A DNA stretch of 64,000 nt from assembly GCF_000336575.1 (NCBI RefSeq), contig NZ_AOPO01000010.1:1-64000 (forward strand), given 5' to 3'. The notes beneath the pieces were generated by a model, which did no database searches, was not told the origin of the DNA, and worked only from the letters and a program-made list of their open reading frames with translations. Positions within the stretch are counted from its first letter, which is position 1. Every line of letters begins with the position of its first letter. This document shows positions 7,436 to 16,397 of the stretch, piece by piece. The stretch comes from Vreelandella titanicae BH1. GTDB taxonomy: Bacteria > Pseudomonadota > Gammaproteobacteria > Pseudomonadales > Halomonadaceae. The position numbers and the translations under genes were made by a program.

Positions 7436-9874
7436 ATGAGCGCTTTGCCTATTGATCAGTATCTTGATCCGCTTAAAACCATCTTGACTACCCATAATCG
7501 GCTGATGCTGATTGCCCAGCCGGGGGCGGGTAAAACCACCCGCGTGCCGCTCTGTTTACTTGAAGAAGAGTGGGTCAAAGGGCAAAAACTACTGTTACTT
7601 GAGCCTCGTCGTGTAGCTGCGCGTTTGGCAGCCAGCTTTATGGCCCGGCAATTGGGTGAAGACGTTGGCCAAACGGTGGGGTATCGCATGCGCGGTGATA
7701 GCTGTGTGAGCGCGCAAACCCGCTTGGAAGTAGTGACCCAGGGCGTACTCACTCGCATGCTGCAAGATGACCCGCTGTTAGAAGGCGTTGCCGGGATCAT
7801 TTTTGATGAGTTCCATGAACGCAGTTTAGAAGCTGATGTGGGATTGGCGCTAACGCTGGATGTGCAGACCAGTATTCGCGATGATTTGCGCCTACTGGTG
7901 ATGTCTGCAACCTTGGATGTCGAAGCGCTCAAGCGGGTGTTGGGCGAGCAAGTACCTGTTATTGAGTGCCATGGGCGTCAGTATCCTGTGGCGACGGCTT
8001 ATCGTCCTTCCCTGAGTGGTGAGGAGAGCATTAGCCACGCACTTCGGGTGGTTGAGGAAGCGCTATCACTGCCTGGTACTCAAGGCATACTGGTAATCTT
8101 GCCCGGTGTCGCCGAAATTAATCGCTTGGTTCAGGCGCTGGAAAAAAAGCTGCCCCATCTGGCGATTCGGCCGCTGCACGGCAGAATGAGCATTGCTGAA
8201 CAGCAGGCAGCCTTGGCGGCGAATACATCGAAACAGCGCATTATCGTCTCCACCGCCATCACCGAATCGAGCATTACCGTGGATGGTGTGAATGTGGTGA
8301 TTGACGGTGGCCTGGAGCGGGTGCCACTTTTTCAGCCGCGTACCGGGCTAACCCGTTTAACGACCCGGCGGATCAATCGCGCCAGTGCCGATCAGCGTCG
8401 GGGGCGTGCAGGGCGTCAGCGGGAAGGCAGTTGTTTTCGGCTCTGGGCCCAGGAGCAGCCGTTGGCGCCTTATGGTGAGCCTGAAATTCAGCAAGCGGAT
8501 CTCTCATCACTAGTGCTCGAACTGGCGTGCTGGGGCGTCGCATCACCCCAAGCGCTAAGCTGGGTAACATCGCCGCCGGAGGGTGCCTGGCGCAGTGGCC
8601 AATCGCTGCTCGAGCAATTAGGCGTGTTAGATCACGAGCACAGGCTTACCCCTCTAGGTAGCCGCTGTGCCAAGTGGCCAGTTGAACCGAGAATTGCCGT
8701 GATGCTAGAGCGGGCTTCAGACTTCAATGCTATGTCTCTAGCCTGTGGGGTAGCGGCGCTCCTTGAAGAGCGCGACAGCAACGAGCGATCCCTGCACGAT
8801 GCGTTAGCACTGCGTCTGCGTCAGCCTAAACGCTTCCCCAGTTGGCAGCGTGAAGCACTTAGGCTGGCTAAACGAGCAGGAGTGGCGCTTAATGACGCCG
8901 TGCTAGTGCCGCTTGGGCCACTCTTAGCGCTGGCGTACCCTGAGCGCCTTGGCCAGTCAATTGAGCCGGGTAAGTTTCGGCTTGCCAATGGCAAAACCGC
9001 TACGCTGCCGTTAAACGATACGTTGGCGCATCAAGCCTACGTTGTTGCTGTCGCATTAAATAGTGCGGCTGGTGATCAGGCGCGGATCATCTCAGGCGAA
9101 CCGCTATCACTTGAGTCGCTGCTTTCGCTATATCCTGATATTCGCCAATGGCAGCCACGAGTGGCGTGGTCGCAAGAACAGGGCCGTTTAATCGGTGAAG
9201 AGGTACAAGCACACGGCAGCCTCGTCATTGCCAAACGACCTTTAGCACACTTACCCGAGGAGGCGGTGAAAGGGGCGCTATTGAATGCACTACGCCAGCG
9301 GCCCGAGCAGTTATTTGGCGATAATTTACAGCAGTTGCGCGGGCGAATGGCGCTACTTCGCAAGTACCAGGGGGACGAGTGGCCCGACTGGTCCGAGCCA
9401 ACGCTATTAGCCTCATTAGAGAGCTGGCTAGCCCCTTACCTAATCGGTATTAAACGGTTGAGCCAAATTGAGAAATTGCCGCTAGAGCGCTATTTGCTCA
9501 ATTCACTGAGCTGGGAAGCACAACGTGAATTTGCGCAGTTAGTCCCATTAGCGCTTGAGGTTCCTAGCGGCAAGCAGGTTGGCTTAGACTACCTGCCGTG
9601 TCTCTCCCAGCGGCCGCCTGTGTTAGCGTTGAAACTGCAAGAGGCCTTTGGCTGGCGGGTAACGCCCACCGTTGTCGATGGTGCCGTTGCCGTAATGATT
9701 CACCTGCTTTCTCCCGCGCGTCGGCCGTTGCAAGTCACCCAGGACTTGGTTAGCTTTTGGCAGAAGGGTTATCCTGAAGTACGCAAAGAGATGCGCGGTC
9801 GCTATCCAAAGCATCCCTGGCCTGAAGACCCACTGACAGCACCCGCCACTGCGCATACCAAGCGAAAGGCGTGA
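7436..9874 (+). CDS. hrpB: ATP-dependent RNA helicase HrpB
   Basis: An 812-aa DEAH-family helicase with Walker A GAGKTT (about 30-35), DEFHERS as the DEAH-box variant, SATL, and the QRRGRAGR motif VI. A helicase-associated domain and the long HrpB-specific C-terminal region (PKHPWPEDP near the end) follow. An in-frame ATG at 7400 inside the tetR gene would add 12 residues; the ATG at 7436, seven bases after the tetR stop, gives the family-typical N-terminus. The cellular role of HrpB is poorly defined. Probably cotranscribed with tetR. Confidence 0.93.
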   Translation: MSALPIDQYLDPLKTILTTHNRLMLIAQPGAGKTTRVPLCLLEEEWVKGQKLLLLEPRRVAARLAASFMARQLGEDVGQTVGYRMRGDSCVSAQTRLEVVTQGVLTRMLQDDPLLEGVAGIIFDEFHERSLEADVGLALTLDVQTSIRDDLRLLVMSATLDVEALKRVLGEQVPVIECHGRQYPVATAYRPSLSGEESISHALRVVEEALSLPGTQGILVILPGVAEINRLVQALEKKLPHLAIRPLHGRMSIAEQQAALAANTSKQRIIVSTAITESSITVDGVNVVIDGGLERVPLFQPRTGLTRLTTRRINRASADQRRGRAGRQREGSCFRLWAQEQPLAPYGEPEIQQADLSSLVLELACWGVASPQALSWVTSPPEGAWRSGQSLLEQLGVLDHEHRLTPLGSRCAKWPVEPRIAVMLERASDFNAMSLACGVAALLEERDSNERSLHDALALRLRQPKRFPSWQREALRLAKRAGVALNDAVLVPLGPLLALAYPERLGQSIEPGKFRLANGKTATLPLNDTLAHQAYVVAVALNSAAGDQARIISGEPLSLESLLSLYPDIRQWQPRVAWSQEQGRLIGEEVQAHGSLVIAKRPLAHLPEEAVKGALLNALRQRPEQLFGDNLQQLRGRMALLRKYQGDEWPDWSEPTLLASLESWLAPYLIGIKRLSQIEKLPLERYLLNSLSWEAQREFAQLVPLALEVPSGKQVGLDYLPCLSQRPPVLALKLQEAFGWRVTPTVVDGAVAVMIHLLSPARRPLQVTQDLVSFWQKGYPEVRKEMRGRYPKHPWPEDPLTAPATAHTKRKA

Positions 9875-9901
9875 CCGGTTTCGCTGCTTCGACTCCGATA
9901 A

Positions 9902-10114
9902 TTACTCGCTGCGCTTTTCCGGGATTTCATCGGGAATGCGATAGCGCACGCCATCTACGCGTTCTTCCTCATAGCGTTGATTCTCTTCTTCAGGCACTAC
10001 GCCGATGACGGTTTCCTTAGACCCATCCGGCCAAGTGTAAGTCGTGCAGCCTGCCAGCAGCAGTGGAATGATCAAAAACAGTGTGATGGGTAAGGCGAGG
10101 TGGCGCTTGAGCAT
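9902..10114 (-). CDS. Small lipoprotein of unknown function
   Basis: 70 aa. A signal peptide with a hydrophobic core and lipobox LLAGC marks it as a lipoprotein; the mature part is about 45 residues and rich in Glu and Arg. The ATG at 10114 has GGAG six bases upstream and directly precedes MLKRHL; longer in-frame starts lack such a site. I recognise no named family beyond short proteobacterial lipoproteins. Convergent with hrpB with 27 bases between. Confidence 0.75.
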   Translation of the reverse strand: MLKRHLALPITLFLIIPLLLAGCTTYTWPDGSKETVIGVVPEEENQRYEEERVDGVRYRIPDEIPEKRSE

Positions 10115-10185
10115 AAGGCACTCCATTGGGTGGCGCTGATCCTGAGAATTGGCTGAGTATCTCACATTGAGAAACTATAAGTGGT

Positions 10186-10205
10186 CATTTACGTGGCTGT
10201 AAATG
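10186..10205. promoter_or_regulatory. Inverted repeat CATTTAC-N6-GTAAATG
   Basis: Perfect 7-bp arms separated by GTGGCT in the gap between the divergent lipoprotein and DUF2970 genes. A GATAAT at 10221-10226 could be a -10 element for the rightward gene. Either a regulator site or a weak hairpin; nothing in the sequence decides. Confidence 0.35.
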
Positions 10206-10283
10206 CTTATGTAGGTCTATGATAATAGTGGCTAACCCTTCAGCCTTAGACTGATACGAGAGCCAAAGAAAACCGGAGGTGGT

Positions 10284-10457
10284 ATGTGGTCTGTAGTCAA
10301 GTCAGTGTTAGCAGCCCTACTAGGCGTTCAAAGTAATCAAAAGCGGGAAGAGGACTTTAGCAGTGGCAGGCCCGCAGCCTACTTCGTTACGGGGGTGGTG
10401 ATCACGCTACTGTTCGTTTTGATGCTTGTTTTTTTGGCCATGTTTGCGGCCCGCTGA
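10284..10457 (+). CDS. DUF2970 small membrane protein
   Basis: 57 aa starting MWSVVKSVLAALLGVQS, with a good CCGGAGGTGG ribosome-binding site. It has the DUF2970 pattern: an N-terminal amphipathic VLAALLGVQS-N-KREEDF stretch, GRPAAYFVTG, then one hydrophobic transmembrane segment (about 35-54) running to the C-terminus. Function unknown. It sits immediately upstream of the cytochrome oxidase operon. It is easy to miss because of its size. Confidence 0.8.
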   Translation: MWSVVKSVLAALLGVQSNQKREEDFSSGRPAAYFVTGVVITLLFVLMLVFLAMFAAR

Positions 10458-10487
10458 AAAGCGTTGATAGCGTTAAATAAGCAAAGC

Positions 10488-10515
10488 GTGACGAATCGCA
10501 CATATTTTCTATACT
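10488..10515 (+). promoter_or_regulatory. Candidate sigma-70 promoter of the cox operon
   Basis: GTGACG (10488-10493) and TATACT (10510-10515) are separated by 16 bases, about 70 bases before the coxB ATG. A second AT-rich hexamer TAATAT follows. The -35 match is modest. Confidence 0.4.
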
Positions 10516-10584
10516 GCTAATATCTAATTTCATCCTACCCTAATCTAACGATAAGAAATAACAACAATAAAACTGGAGGTCTCT

Positions 10585-11697
10585 ATGCGTTCACGGTGGT
10601 GGCTAATGGCCGTATCCCTTGCTGCAAGTGGATCGCAGGCTCAAACGAACGGTTGGAACATGCCTGTCGGCGTTACCGATGTGAGTAGCGATATTTACGG
10701 CCTGCACATGACCATATTCTGGATATGTGTCGTGATTGGATTGGTGGTATTTGGGGCAATGTTCTACTCCCTGTTTCGCTATCGCCATTCCAAAGGTGCA
10801 AAGGCCGCCCACTTTCATGAGCACACTAGTGTGGAAGTGTTATGGACAGCTATCCCTATCTTGATCCTGGTAGGTATGGCGGTGCCCGCCACCGCAACTT
10901 TAAAAAACATGTATGACTCATCAGACGCCGAGTTGGATGTAATGATTACCGGCCAGCAGTGGCGTTGGCGCTATGAATACCTGGGGGAAGATGTGGCATT
11001 CACCTCTAATATGAGTACGCCGAGAACGCAAATCAGCGGAGAAGAAACTCGCGGAGAGCACTACCTATTAGAGGTTGATGAGCCGCTGGTGCTGCCGATA
11101 AATCGTAAAGTGCGCTTTCTAATGACCTCAGATGACGTTATTCACTCTTGGTGGGTGCCGGATTTAGCGGTTAAGCAGGATACGATTCCCGGCTTTATCA
11201 ATGAGAATTGGGTGAAGATCAACGAGCCGGGTATTTACCGCGGGCAGTGCGCTGAGCTGTGCGGTATCGACCACGGCTTTATGCCTGTGGTGGTGCACGC
11301 TGTGGAGGAGGAGGAGTTTGATGGCTGGCTAGCTGAGCGCAAAGAGGCTGCTGAGCAGGAAGCCATGGGGGTTGACCGTGAATGGGCAATGGATGAGCTA
11401 GTTGAGCGCGGCGAATCAGTGTATCAATCGATCTGCTCCTCTTGTCATCAGGCCGAAGGCCAAGGTTCTCCACCCGCCTTTCCCGCGTTGGCAAATAACG
11501 AACAGCTCATCAATGATGTGGATTGGCATCTAGATAGGGTCGTCAACGGTGTATCGGGTGCTGCTATGCCTGCTTTCCGTAGCACCTTAAACCCTGTTGA
11601 GATAGCGGCTGTGGTCACCTATACGCGTAACGCCTGGGGTAATGATACGGGTGATGTCGTGCAGCCCTCTGCAGTAGCTGAGTTAATTGCCCAGTGA
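10585..11697 (+). CDS. coxB: Cytochrome c oxidase subunit II with fused cytochrome c domain
   Basis: 370 aa. Signal peptide (about 1-20), two transmembrane helices (about 42-64 and 85-105), then a cupredoxin CuA domain with ligands H187, C222, C226, H230 and M233 (motif CAELCGIDHGFM). A C-terminal cytochrome c domain follows with CSSCH (C284, C287, H288) and the likely axial Met328. This caa3-like subunit takes electrons from cytochrome c at the periplasmic face. First gene of the oxidase operon; CTGGAGG precedes the ATG. Confidence 0.96.
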   Translation: MRSRWWLMAVSLAASGSQAQTNGWNMPVGVTDVSSDIYGLHMTIFWICVVIGLVVFGAMFYSLFRYRHSKGAKAAHFHEHTSVEVLWTAIPILILVGMAVPATATLKNMYDSSDAELDVMITGQQWRWRYEYLGEDVAFTSNMSTPRTQISGEETRGEHYLLEVDEPLVLPINRKVRFLMTSDDVIHSWWVPDLAVKQDTIPGFINENWVKINEPGIYRGQCAELCGIDHGFMPVVVHAVEEEEFDGWLAERKEAAEQEAMGVDREWAMDELVERGESVYQSICSSCHQAEGQGSPPAFPALANNEQLINDVDWHLDRVVNGVSGAAMPAFRSTLNPVEIAAVVTYTRNAWGNDTGDVVQPSAVAELIAQ

Positions 11698-11742
11698 TGT
11701 TGGTTTGCCACTCAATTAGACAACAATATTTCGGAGAGACAC

Positions 11743-13377
11743 ATGGCGCCCAAACTACCTCCTCAGCCACCGCTGCAACATAGCACCACGGCCGTCGCCG
11801 ATGGGCAGTCCCATGGTCATGCTGCGCCGCCGAAAGGCATTTTTCGCTGGCTACTGACCACCAATCATAAAGAGATTGGCTCCCTTTATTTGATTTTTTC
11901 GCTGACGATGTTTTTCATCGGGGGGATATTCGCCCTCGTGGTTAGGGCGGAACTTTTCCAGCCCGGCCTGCAGCTGGTCGAGCCTGAATTTTTCAACCAG
12001 ATGACCACCATGCATGGCTTGATCATGGTGTTTGGTGCGGTAATGCCTGCTTTTACCGGTTTAGCCAACTGGATGATACCGCTACAGATTGGCGCGCCAG
12101 ATATGGCGTTACCTCGGTTGAATAACTTCAGTTTTTGGCTTCTTCCTGTTTCATTCACACTGCTACTTTCAACGCTACTAATGCCCGGCGGCGGCCCTAA
12201 TTTTGGTTGGACGTTTTATGCACCGCTGTCGACGAATTTTGCTCCACCTTCGACAACTTTCTTTATTCTTGCGCTACATATTGCCGGTATTAGTTCTATT
12301 CTCGGTGCCATCAACATCATCGCGACCATTTTAAATATGCGTGCGCCGGGTATGCGTTTAATGGATATGCCGCTATTCGTATGGACATGGCTGATTACCG
12401 CTTTCCTATTAATTGCGGTAATGCCGGTGCTAGCGGGTGTCATCACGATGATGTTGATGGATATCAACTTTGGCACCAGCTTCTTTGATGCGGCAGGTGG
12501 TGGGGATCCGGTGTTGTTCCAGCATCTATTCTGGTTCTTTGGGCATCCCGAAGTATACATTATGATTCTGCCAGCTTTTGGTATTGTCTCAGCGATTATC
12601 CCCACCTTCGCGCGTAAGCCTTTGTTTGGTTACGCTTCCATGGTGTACGCCACTGCGGCCATTGCACTGCTGTCATTTTTAGTCTGGGCCCACCATATGT
12701 TTATAGTGGGTCTACCTTTGGTGGCAGAGTTGTTCTTTATGTATTCCACCATGCTGATCGCCGTGCCAACCGGCGTGAAGGTATTTAACTGGGTAACCAC
12801 GCTGTTTCGCGGCTCGATTAGTTTTGAATCGCCGATGCTGTTTGCTCTGGCTTTCGTGGTGCTGTTTACCATTGGTGGTTTTTCAGGGCTTATGCTGGCG
12901 ATTGCACCGGCGGATTTTCAGTATCACGATACCTACTTCGTCGTTGCCCACTTTCACTATGTGCTAGTCCCGGGGGCAATCTTTGCGATTATGGCGGGGG
13001 TCTATTACTGGCTGCCTAAATGGACCGGGCATTACCCCAATGAGAAGCTGGCCCAGTGGCACTTCTGGTTCTCGATTATTGGTGTCAATCTAACCTTCTT
13101 CCCCATGCACTTCGCAGGCTTGGCGGGAATGCCACGGCGGATCCCTGACTACGCCCTTCAGTTTGCGGACTTTAATTTACTCTCAAGCATCGGTGCCTTC
13201 TTCTTTGGCGCATCTCAACTGCTCTTTGTATTGGGCGTCATACTGTGCGTGCGCGGTGGCAAAAAAGCGCCAGCAAAAGCCTGGGAGGGGGCCGAGGATT
13301 TAGAATGGACGGTGCCTAGTCCAGCACCACTGCATACGTTTGAAACGCCGCCAGTGTTTCATCGTACGTCCCACTAG
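11743..13377 (+). CDS. coxA: Cytochrome c oxidase subunit I
   Basis: A 544-aa polytopic heme-copper oxidase subunit with twelve expected helices. Diagnostic motifs include [10 protein letters not shown], the CuB/heme motifs GHPEVY (the H-x3-Y crosslink) and WAHHMFIVG, and [13 protein letters not shown] near the heme ligands. It contains heme a, heme a3 and CuB, reduces O2 to water and pumps protons. The HPEVY glutamate and the D-channel region indicate an A-type oxidase. GGAGAGACAC precedes the ATG. Confidence 0.97.
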   Translation: MAPKLPPQPPLQHSTTAVADGQSHGHAAPPKGIFRWLLTTNHKEIGSLYLIFSLTMFFIGGIFALVVRAELFQPGLQLVEPEFFNQMTTMHGLIMVFGAVMPAFTGLANWMIPLQIGAPDMALPRLNNFSFWLLPVSFTLLLSTLLMPGGGPNFGWTFYAPLSTNFAPPSTTFFILALHIAGISSILGAINIIATILNMRAPGMRLMDMPLFVWTWLITAFLLIAVMPVLAGVITMMLMDINFGTSFFDAAGGGDPVLFQHLFWFFGHPEVYIMILPAFGIVSAIIPTFARKPLFGYASMVYATAAIALLSFLVWAHHMFIVGLPLVAELFFMYSTMLIAVPTGVKVFNWVTTLFRGSISFESPMLFALAFVVLFTIGGFSGLMLAIAPADFQYHDTYFVVAHFHYVLVPGAIFAIMAGVYYWLPKWTGHYPNEKLAQWHFWFSIIGVNLTFFPMHFAGLAGMPRRIPDYALQFADFNLLSSIGAFFFGASQLLFVLGVILCVRGGKKAPAKAWEGAEDLEWTVPSPAPLHTFETPPVFHRTSH

Positions 13378-13418
13378 CAATGACATAAAGCACATGGGTC
13401 ACTGGCCTAAGAGGTGTT

Positions 13419-14078
13419 ATGGATAGCCAAGAGCAGGCAAGGGTAGGTGTGCGCCGCACGGTTATTAGAACAATCGCCGTATTGATAGGCATGTTTGGCT
13501 TTGCCTTTGCACTAGTGCCGCTTTATGACGTTTTTTGTAGCATTACTGGTATTAACGGCAAGGTGGACGCCACTGCGAAGAGCGTCGTGCACGAAGAAGT
13601 CGATGAGTCGCGCTATATAAATGTGCAATTTATCACCCGCGGCAGCCCCGGCCTGCCATGGCAAATGAGCGTTGAAATGCGCCAGATGAGTGTGCACCCC
13701 GGGCAAATGGCGGAAGTCGATTTTACCTTCACCAATAATAGCAGTAGCGAAAGCTGGGGGAGAGCAGTGCCCAGTGTGTCTCCCTCTACTGCCACGACGC
13801 ATCTACGTAAAATCAGCTGTTTCTGCTTTCAGGAGCAGCAGTTGCAGGGTAATGAGCGGTTAACCATACCGTTGGTATTCCAGCTAGCGCGTGATCTGCC
13901 CGACGATATTAATACTATTACGCTGGTGTATACCCTCTACCCGATAGAGCATGTGATTCAAAATGCTGCATTGGATAATACGCTTAAGAGCAGCGCTAAC
14001 AACGAGCTTATAAACGACCCTATAAACAATCTCAGTAACACGCCTAAAAACAATAAAGCGGCGGGAGAAGCGATATGA
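13419..14078 (+). CDS. ctaG: Cytochrome c oxidase assembly protein CtaG/Cox11
   Basis: 219 aa. One N-terminal transmembrane helix (about 17-36) and a periplasmic immunoglobulin-like domain with the copper-binding CFCF motif (C134, C136; also C40). Cox11 delivers copper to CuB of subunit I. The last 30 residues are an Asn-rich, poorly conserved-looking tail. The stop overlaps the coxC start by 4 bp. Located between coxA and coxC as in many proteobacteria. Confidence 0.94.
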   Translation: MDSQEQARVGVRRTVIRTIAVLIGMFGFAFALVPLYDVFCSITGINGKVDATAKSVVHEEVDESRYINVQFITRGSPGLPWQMSVEMRQMSVHPGQMAEVDFTFTNNSSSESWGRAVPSVSPSTATTHLRKISCFCFQEQQLQGNERLTIPLVFQLARDLPDDINTITLVYTLYPIEHVIQNAALDNTLKSSANNELINDPINNLSNTPKNNKAAGEAI

Positions 14079-14935
14079 GCAGTGGTAGCTATTATGTTCC
14101 GGCGAGTAGCCGATGGCCTGTTCTCGGCTCGGTTGCCCTAGGCGCCATGATGGTCGGCACGGGCATTAAACTCGTTTATGACACCGGGTTACCGCTGGTG
14201 TTAATCGGTGTGGTAGGCATTCTTGCGGTGATGGGGCTCTGGTTCCGTGACGTCATTAGTGAGTCTCGGGGAGGGCTTTATGATGAGCAGATGGATCGCT
14301 CATTTCGTTGGGGGATGGGCTGGTTCATTTTTTCGGAAGTAATGTTTTTTGCCGCCTTTTTTGGCGCGCTGTTTTACGTACGCATGTTTGCTATTCCATG
14401 GTTAGGGGGAGAGGGGGCAAAAGGTGTTTCCGCATTACTATGGCCTGACTTTGTCGCCACTTGGCCGTTGTTGAATCCACCGGACTCATCCATTGCCGGC
14501 CCTGAACAAGTCTTTAGCCCGTGGCAACTGCCTCTCGTCAACACGCTGATTTTGATAACTTCCAGCATCACGCTCACCGTTGCTCACGAAGCTTTAAAAG
14601 TGGGTGACCGGAAGACTTGCCGCAACTGGCTAACGGGAACGGTGCTATTGGGTTGCTGCTTTATCATGATCCAGGGTGTCGAATACTACGAGGCCTACGC
14701 CCATTATGGCATTACCTTGGAAGCCGGAATTTTCGGGGCAACATTCTTTATTTTGACCGGCTTTCATGGTGTGCACGTGATTATTGGCACGCTGATTTTA
14801 GCCGCCATGCTGGTACGCATTATCAAGGGCCACTTTGGCGGCGAAAACCATTTTGGTTTTGAAGCCTCTTGCTGGTATTGGCACTTTGTTGATGTGGTGT
14901 GGGTTGGGCTGTTTATTTTTGTCTACGTCTTATAG
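14075..14935 (+). CDS. coxC: Cytochrome c oxidase subunit III
   Basis: A 286-aa, seven-helix membrane protein with family motifs: FRWGMGWFIFSEVMFF, THEALK-like VAHEALKVGD, GFHGVHVIIG and the C-terminal CWYWHFVDVVWVGLF. Subunit III stabilises the catalytic core and its proton uptake. Translationally coupled to ctaG. Its stop is only five bases from the stop of the convergent DUF2909 gene. Confidence 0.96.
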   Translation: MSSGSYYVPASSRWPVLGSVALGAMMVGTGIKLVYDTGLPLVLIGVVGILAVMGLWFRDVISESRGGLYDEQMDRSFRWGMGWFIFSEVMFFAAFFGALFYVRMFAIPWLGGEGAKGVSALLWPDFVATWPLLNPPDSSIAGPEQVFSPWQLPLVNTLILITSSITLTVAHEALKVGDRKTCRNWLTGTVLLGCCFIMIQGVEYYEAYAHYGITLEAGIFGATFFILTGFHGVHVIIGTLILAAMLVRIIKGHFGGENHFGFEASCWYWHFVDVVWVGLFIFVYVL

Positions 14936-14940
14936 CCACA

Positions 14941-15132
14941 TTAGCCTAACTGGCCCGACCAATAACCGAAAATAATAAGGGCCATGAGCAGACAGGCTAA
15001 TCCAATTCTCCATTTGAGAGAGAGTAGTAGGCGGCGGGAAGAGGCGTTATCTCGAATCAGGAAAACGGCGCCCATGGCCAAGCTGATAACCATCGCAATA
15101 AACACGGCGGCAATGAGTAGTTGTAACCACAT
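14941..15132 (-). CDS. DUF2909 twin-transmembrane protein
   Basis: 63 aa with two hydrophobic helices (about 3-26 and 43-60) split by a short Arg/Asn-rich loop. This is the DUF2909 pattern often found on the opposite strand inside proteobacterial cox operons. GAGAGG lies seven bases before its ATG, inside the surf1 coding sequence. The start codon (15132-15130) shares two bases with the plus-strand ATG at 15131. A role in oxidase assembly is inferred from position only. Confidence 0.75.
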   Translation of the reverse strand: MWLQLLIAAVFIAMVISLAMGAVFLIRDNASSRRLLLSLKWRIGLACLLMALIIFGYWSGQLG

Positions 15133-15133
15133 G

Positions 15134-15850
15134 ATGAATCCCTCTCGGCAATGGCGTTTTTATAGTTGGTGTCTGTTTTGGAGTTTGCTGGTGGCGTTAG
15201 GTATTAGTTTAGGACTATGGCAGTGGGAACGGGCAGATGACAAGCGGTTGGCCATCGCCGTTCGCGATGCAGCCCCTACCTTAGTGCAGCCTACCGAGCA
15301 GCCAGCGCAAGGCGCCCAGGTAACGTTGCGTGGGCAGTATTTGGCGGAGCAAACGCTCTATTTGGATAATCGCGTTGTAGACGGAAGAGTGGGGGTGGCC
15401 GTACTAACCCCGCTGCGTGATAGTTTCGGGCAGCTTTGGCTGGTACAGCGTGGCTTTTTAGCCACCGGGCCGCGTCGCGAAACGCCGCAGACAACCACAC
15501 CCAGCGGTACGGTCGAAGTGATTGGCGAGTGGCAGGAGGTACAGTCTGGCGGGCCGCTATATGGGGAAAATAGAGAAGGGGCAAGGCTGCAGCAGCTTAG
15601 CCTTGAACCCTGGCACGCTTCGCTAGGCGCGTTTAGTTACCCAGGCTGGTTGCACGCCAGCGAAGGCGATGGGGTCTTAATCCCATGGTGGGAAGCCAAT
15701 GTGATGCCGCCCAGTCGGCATATGGGCTATGCCTTTCAATGGTGGGGGCTGGCACTGGCGGCCTTGATGGTGATGTTTATTGGCGGATATAAACTGCGTC
15801 GCGATGGCGCTGATAAAAAAGCTTTAGTTAATAAAAATAAACAGAGGTGA
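15134..15850 (+). CDS. SURF1-family cytochrome oxidase biogenesis protein
   Basis: 238 aa. An N-terminal helix with the LGLWQWERADDK signature, a periplasmic domain with LRGQYL, YLDNRV, LVQRGF and GEWQ motifs, and a C-terminal helix preceded by HMGYAFQWWGLA. SURF1 assists heme a insertion into subunit I. Start uncertain: ATG codons at 15131 and 15134 are tandem and neither has a clear Shine-Dalgarno; in-frame ATGs further upstream would lie antisense within DUF2909 and add a non-family N-terminus. Confidence 0.9.
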   Translation: MNPSRQWRFYSWCLFWSLLVALGISLGLWQWERADDKRLAIAVRDAAPTLVQPTEQPAQGAQVTLRGQYLAEQTLYLDNRVVDGRVGVAVLTPLRDSFGQLWLVQRGFLATGPRRETPQTTTPSGTVEVIGEWQEVQSGGPLYGENREGARLQQLSLEPWHASLGAFSYPGWLHASEGDGVLIPWWEANVMPPSRHMGYAFQWWGLALAALMVMFIGGYKLRRDGADKKALVNKNKQR

Positions 15851-15855
15851 AAAGT

Positions 15856-16365
15856 ATGCAGGACGCCAGACATATTCGCCGTCAGCGGCTCAAGTTAATC
15901 CTTATTTTTGTCGTTTTTGCGGCGCCCATGGTCGCTGCTTGGGGAATGGTCGAGTTACGCATCGGTATTCCCGATCGCCATACTGCTCACGGAAATGTGG
16001 AGCTGGAATTGCCCATGCTTGACGAGTGGCCTTTAACAATAGCTGCGGTCAATAGCCAAGAGGAGTGGGTCTTGGCCTTTGACTGCTCTCAGCAGTGTGA
16101 GCAGCGTAAGGATGAGTTTTGGCGTTTACACCGTGCTTTAGGGCGCGAAGCGCCGAGGTTAACTCGCTTACGGATTGGTGGGGATCCCGAATCGCTGCCA
16201 GGAGAAATGACCAGCGAATGGCAGCACTTACCTCCGTGGCGTCAAGCCAACTCGGCTTGGCTGCTTGATCCAATGGGGCGACCAGCACTGGCCTTTGAGG
16301 CCAACGTAGCCACTGAGGATGTGCTCGAGGATATCCAGCATCTACTTAAAGTGAATCCTCAATAA
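15856..16365 (+). CDS. Membrane-anchored CxxxC protein of the cox operon, possibly Sco/thioredoxin-like
   Basis: 169 aa. A single N-terminal transmembrane helix (about 12-31) is followed by a periplasmic domain with WVLAFDCSQQCEQR. The spacing C77-x3-C81 is that of Sco copper chaperones rather than thioredoxin CxxC. The domain also has WLLDPMGRPAL, reminiscent of thioredoxin-fold C-termini. Start chosen at 15856 because GAGGTG precedes it; a GTG at 15847 is the alternative. I do not recognise a named family. The position between surf1 and ctaA suggests a copper or thiol role in oxidase assembly. Confidence 0.7.
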   Translation: MQDARHIRRQRLKLILIFVVFAAPMVAAWGMVELRIGIPDRHTAHGNVELELPMLDEWPLTIAAVNSQEEWVLAFDCSQQCEQRKDEFWRLHRALGREAPRLTRLRIGGDPESLPGEMTSEWQHLPPWRQANSAWLLDPMGRPALAFEANVATEDVLEDIQHLLKVNPQ

Positions 16366-16397
16366 AGCGCGCTAGCCTCTGCTGTTAAGGAAACGCC

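Noticed and set aside
14984..15130. 49-codon N-terminal extension of SURF1
   Set aside because: It lies antisense to the DUF2909 gene, is Arg-rich and does not resemble SURF1 N-termini, which begin just before the first helix.
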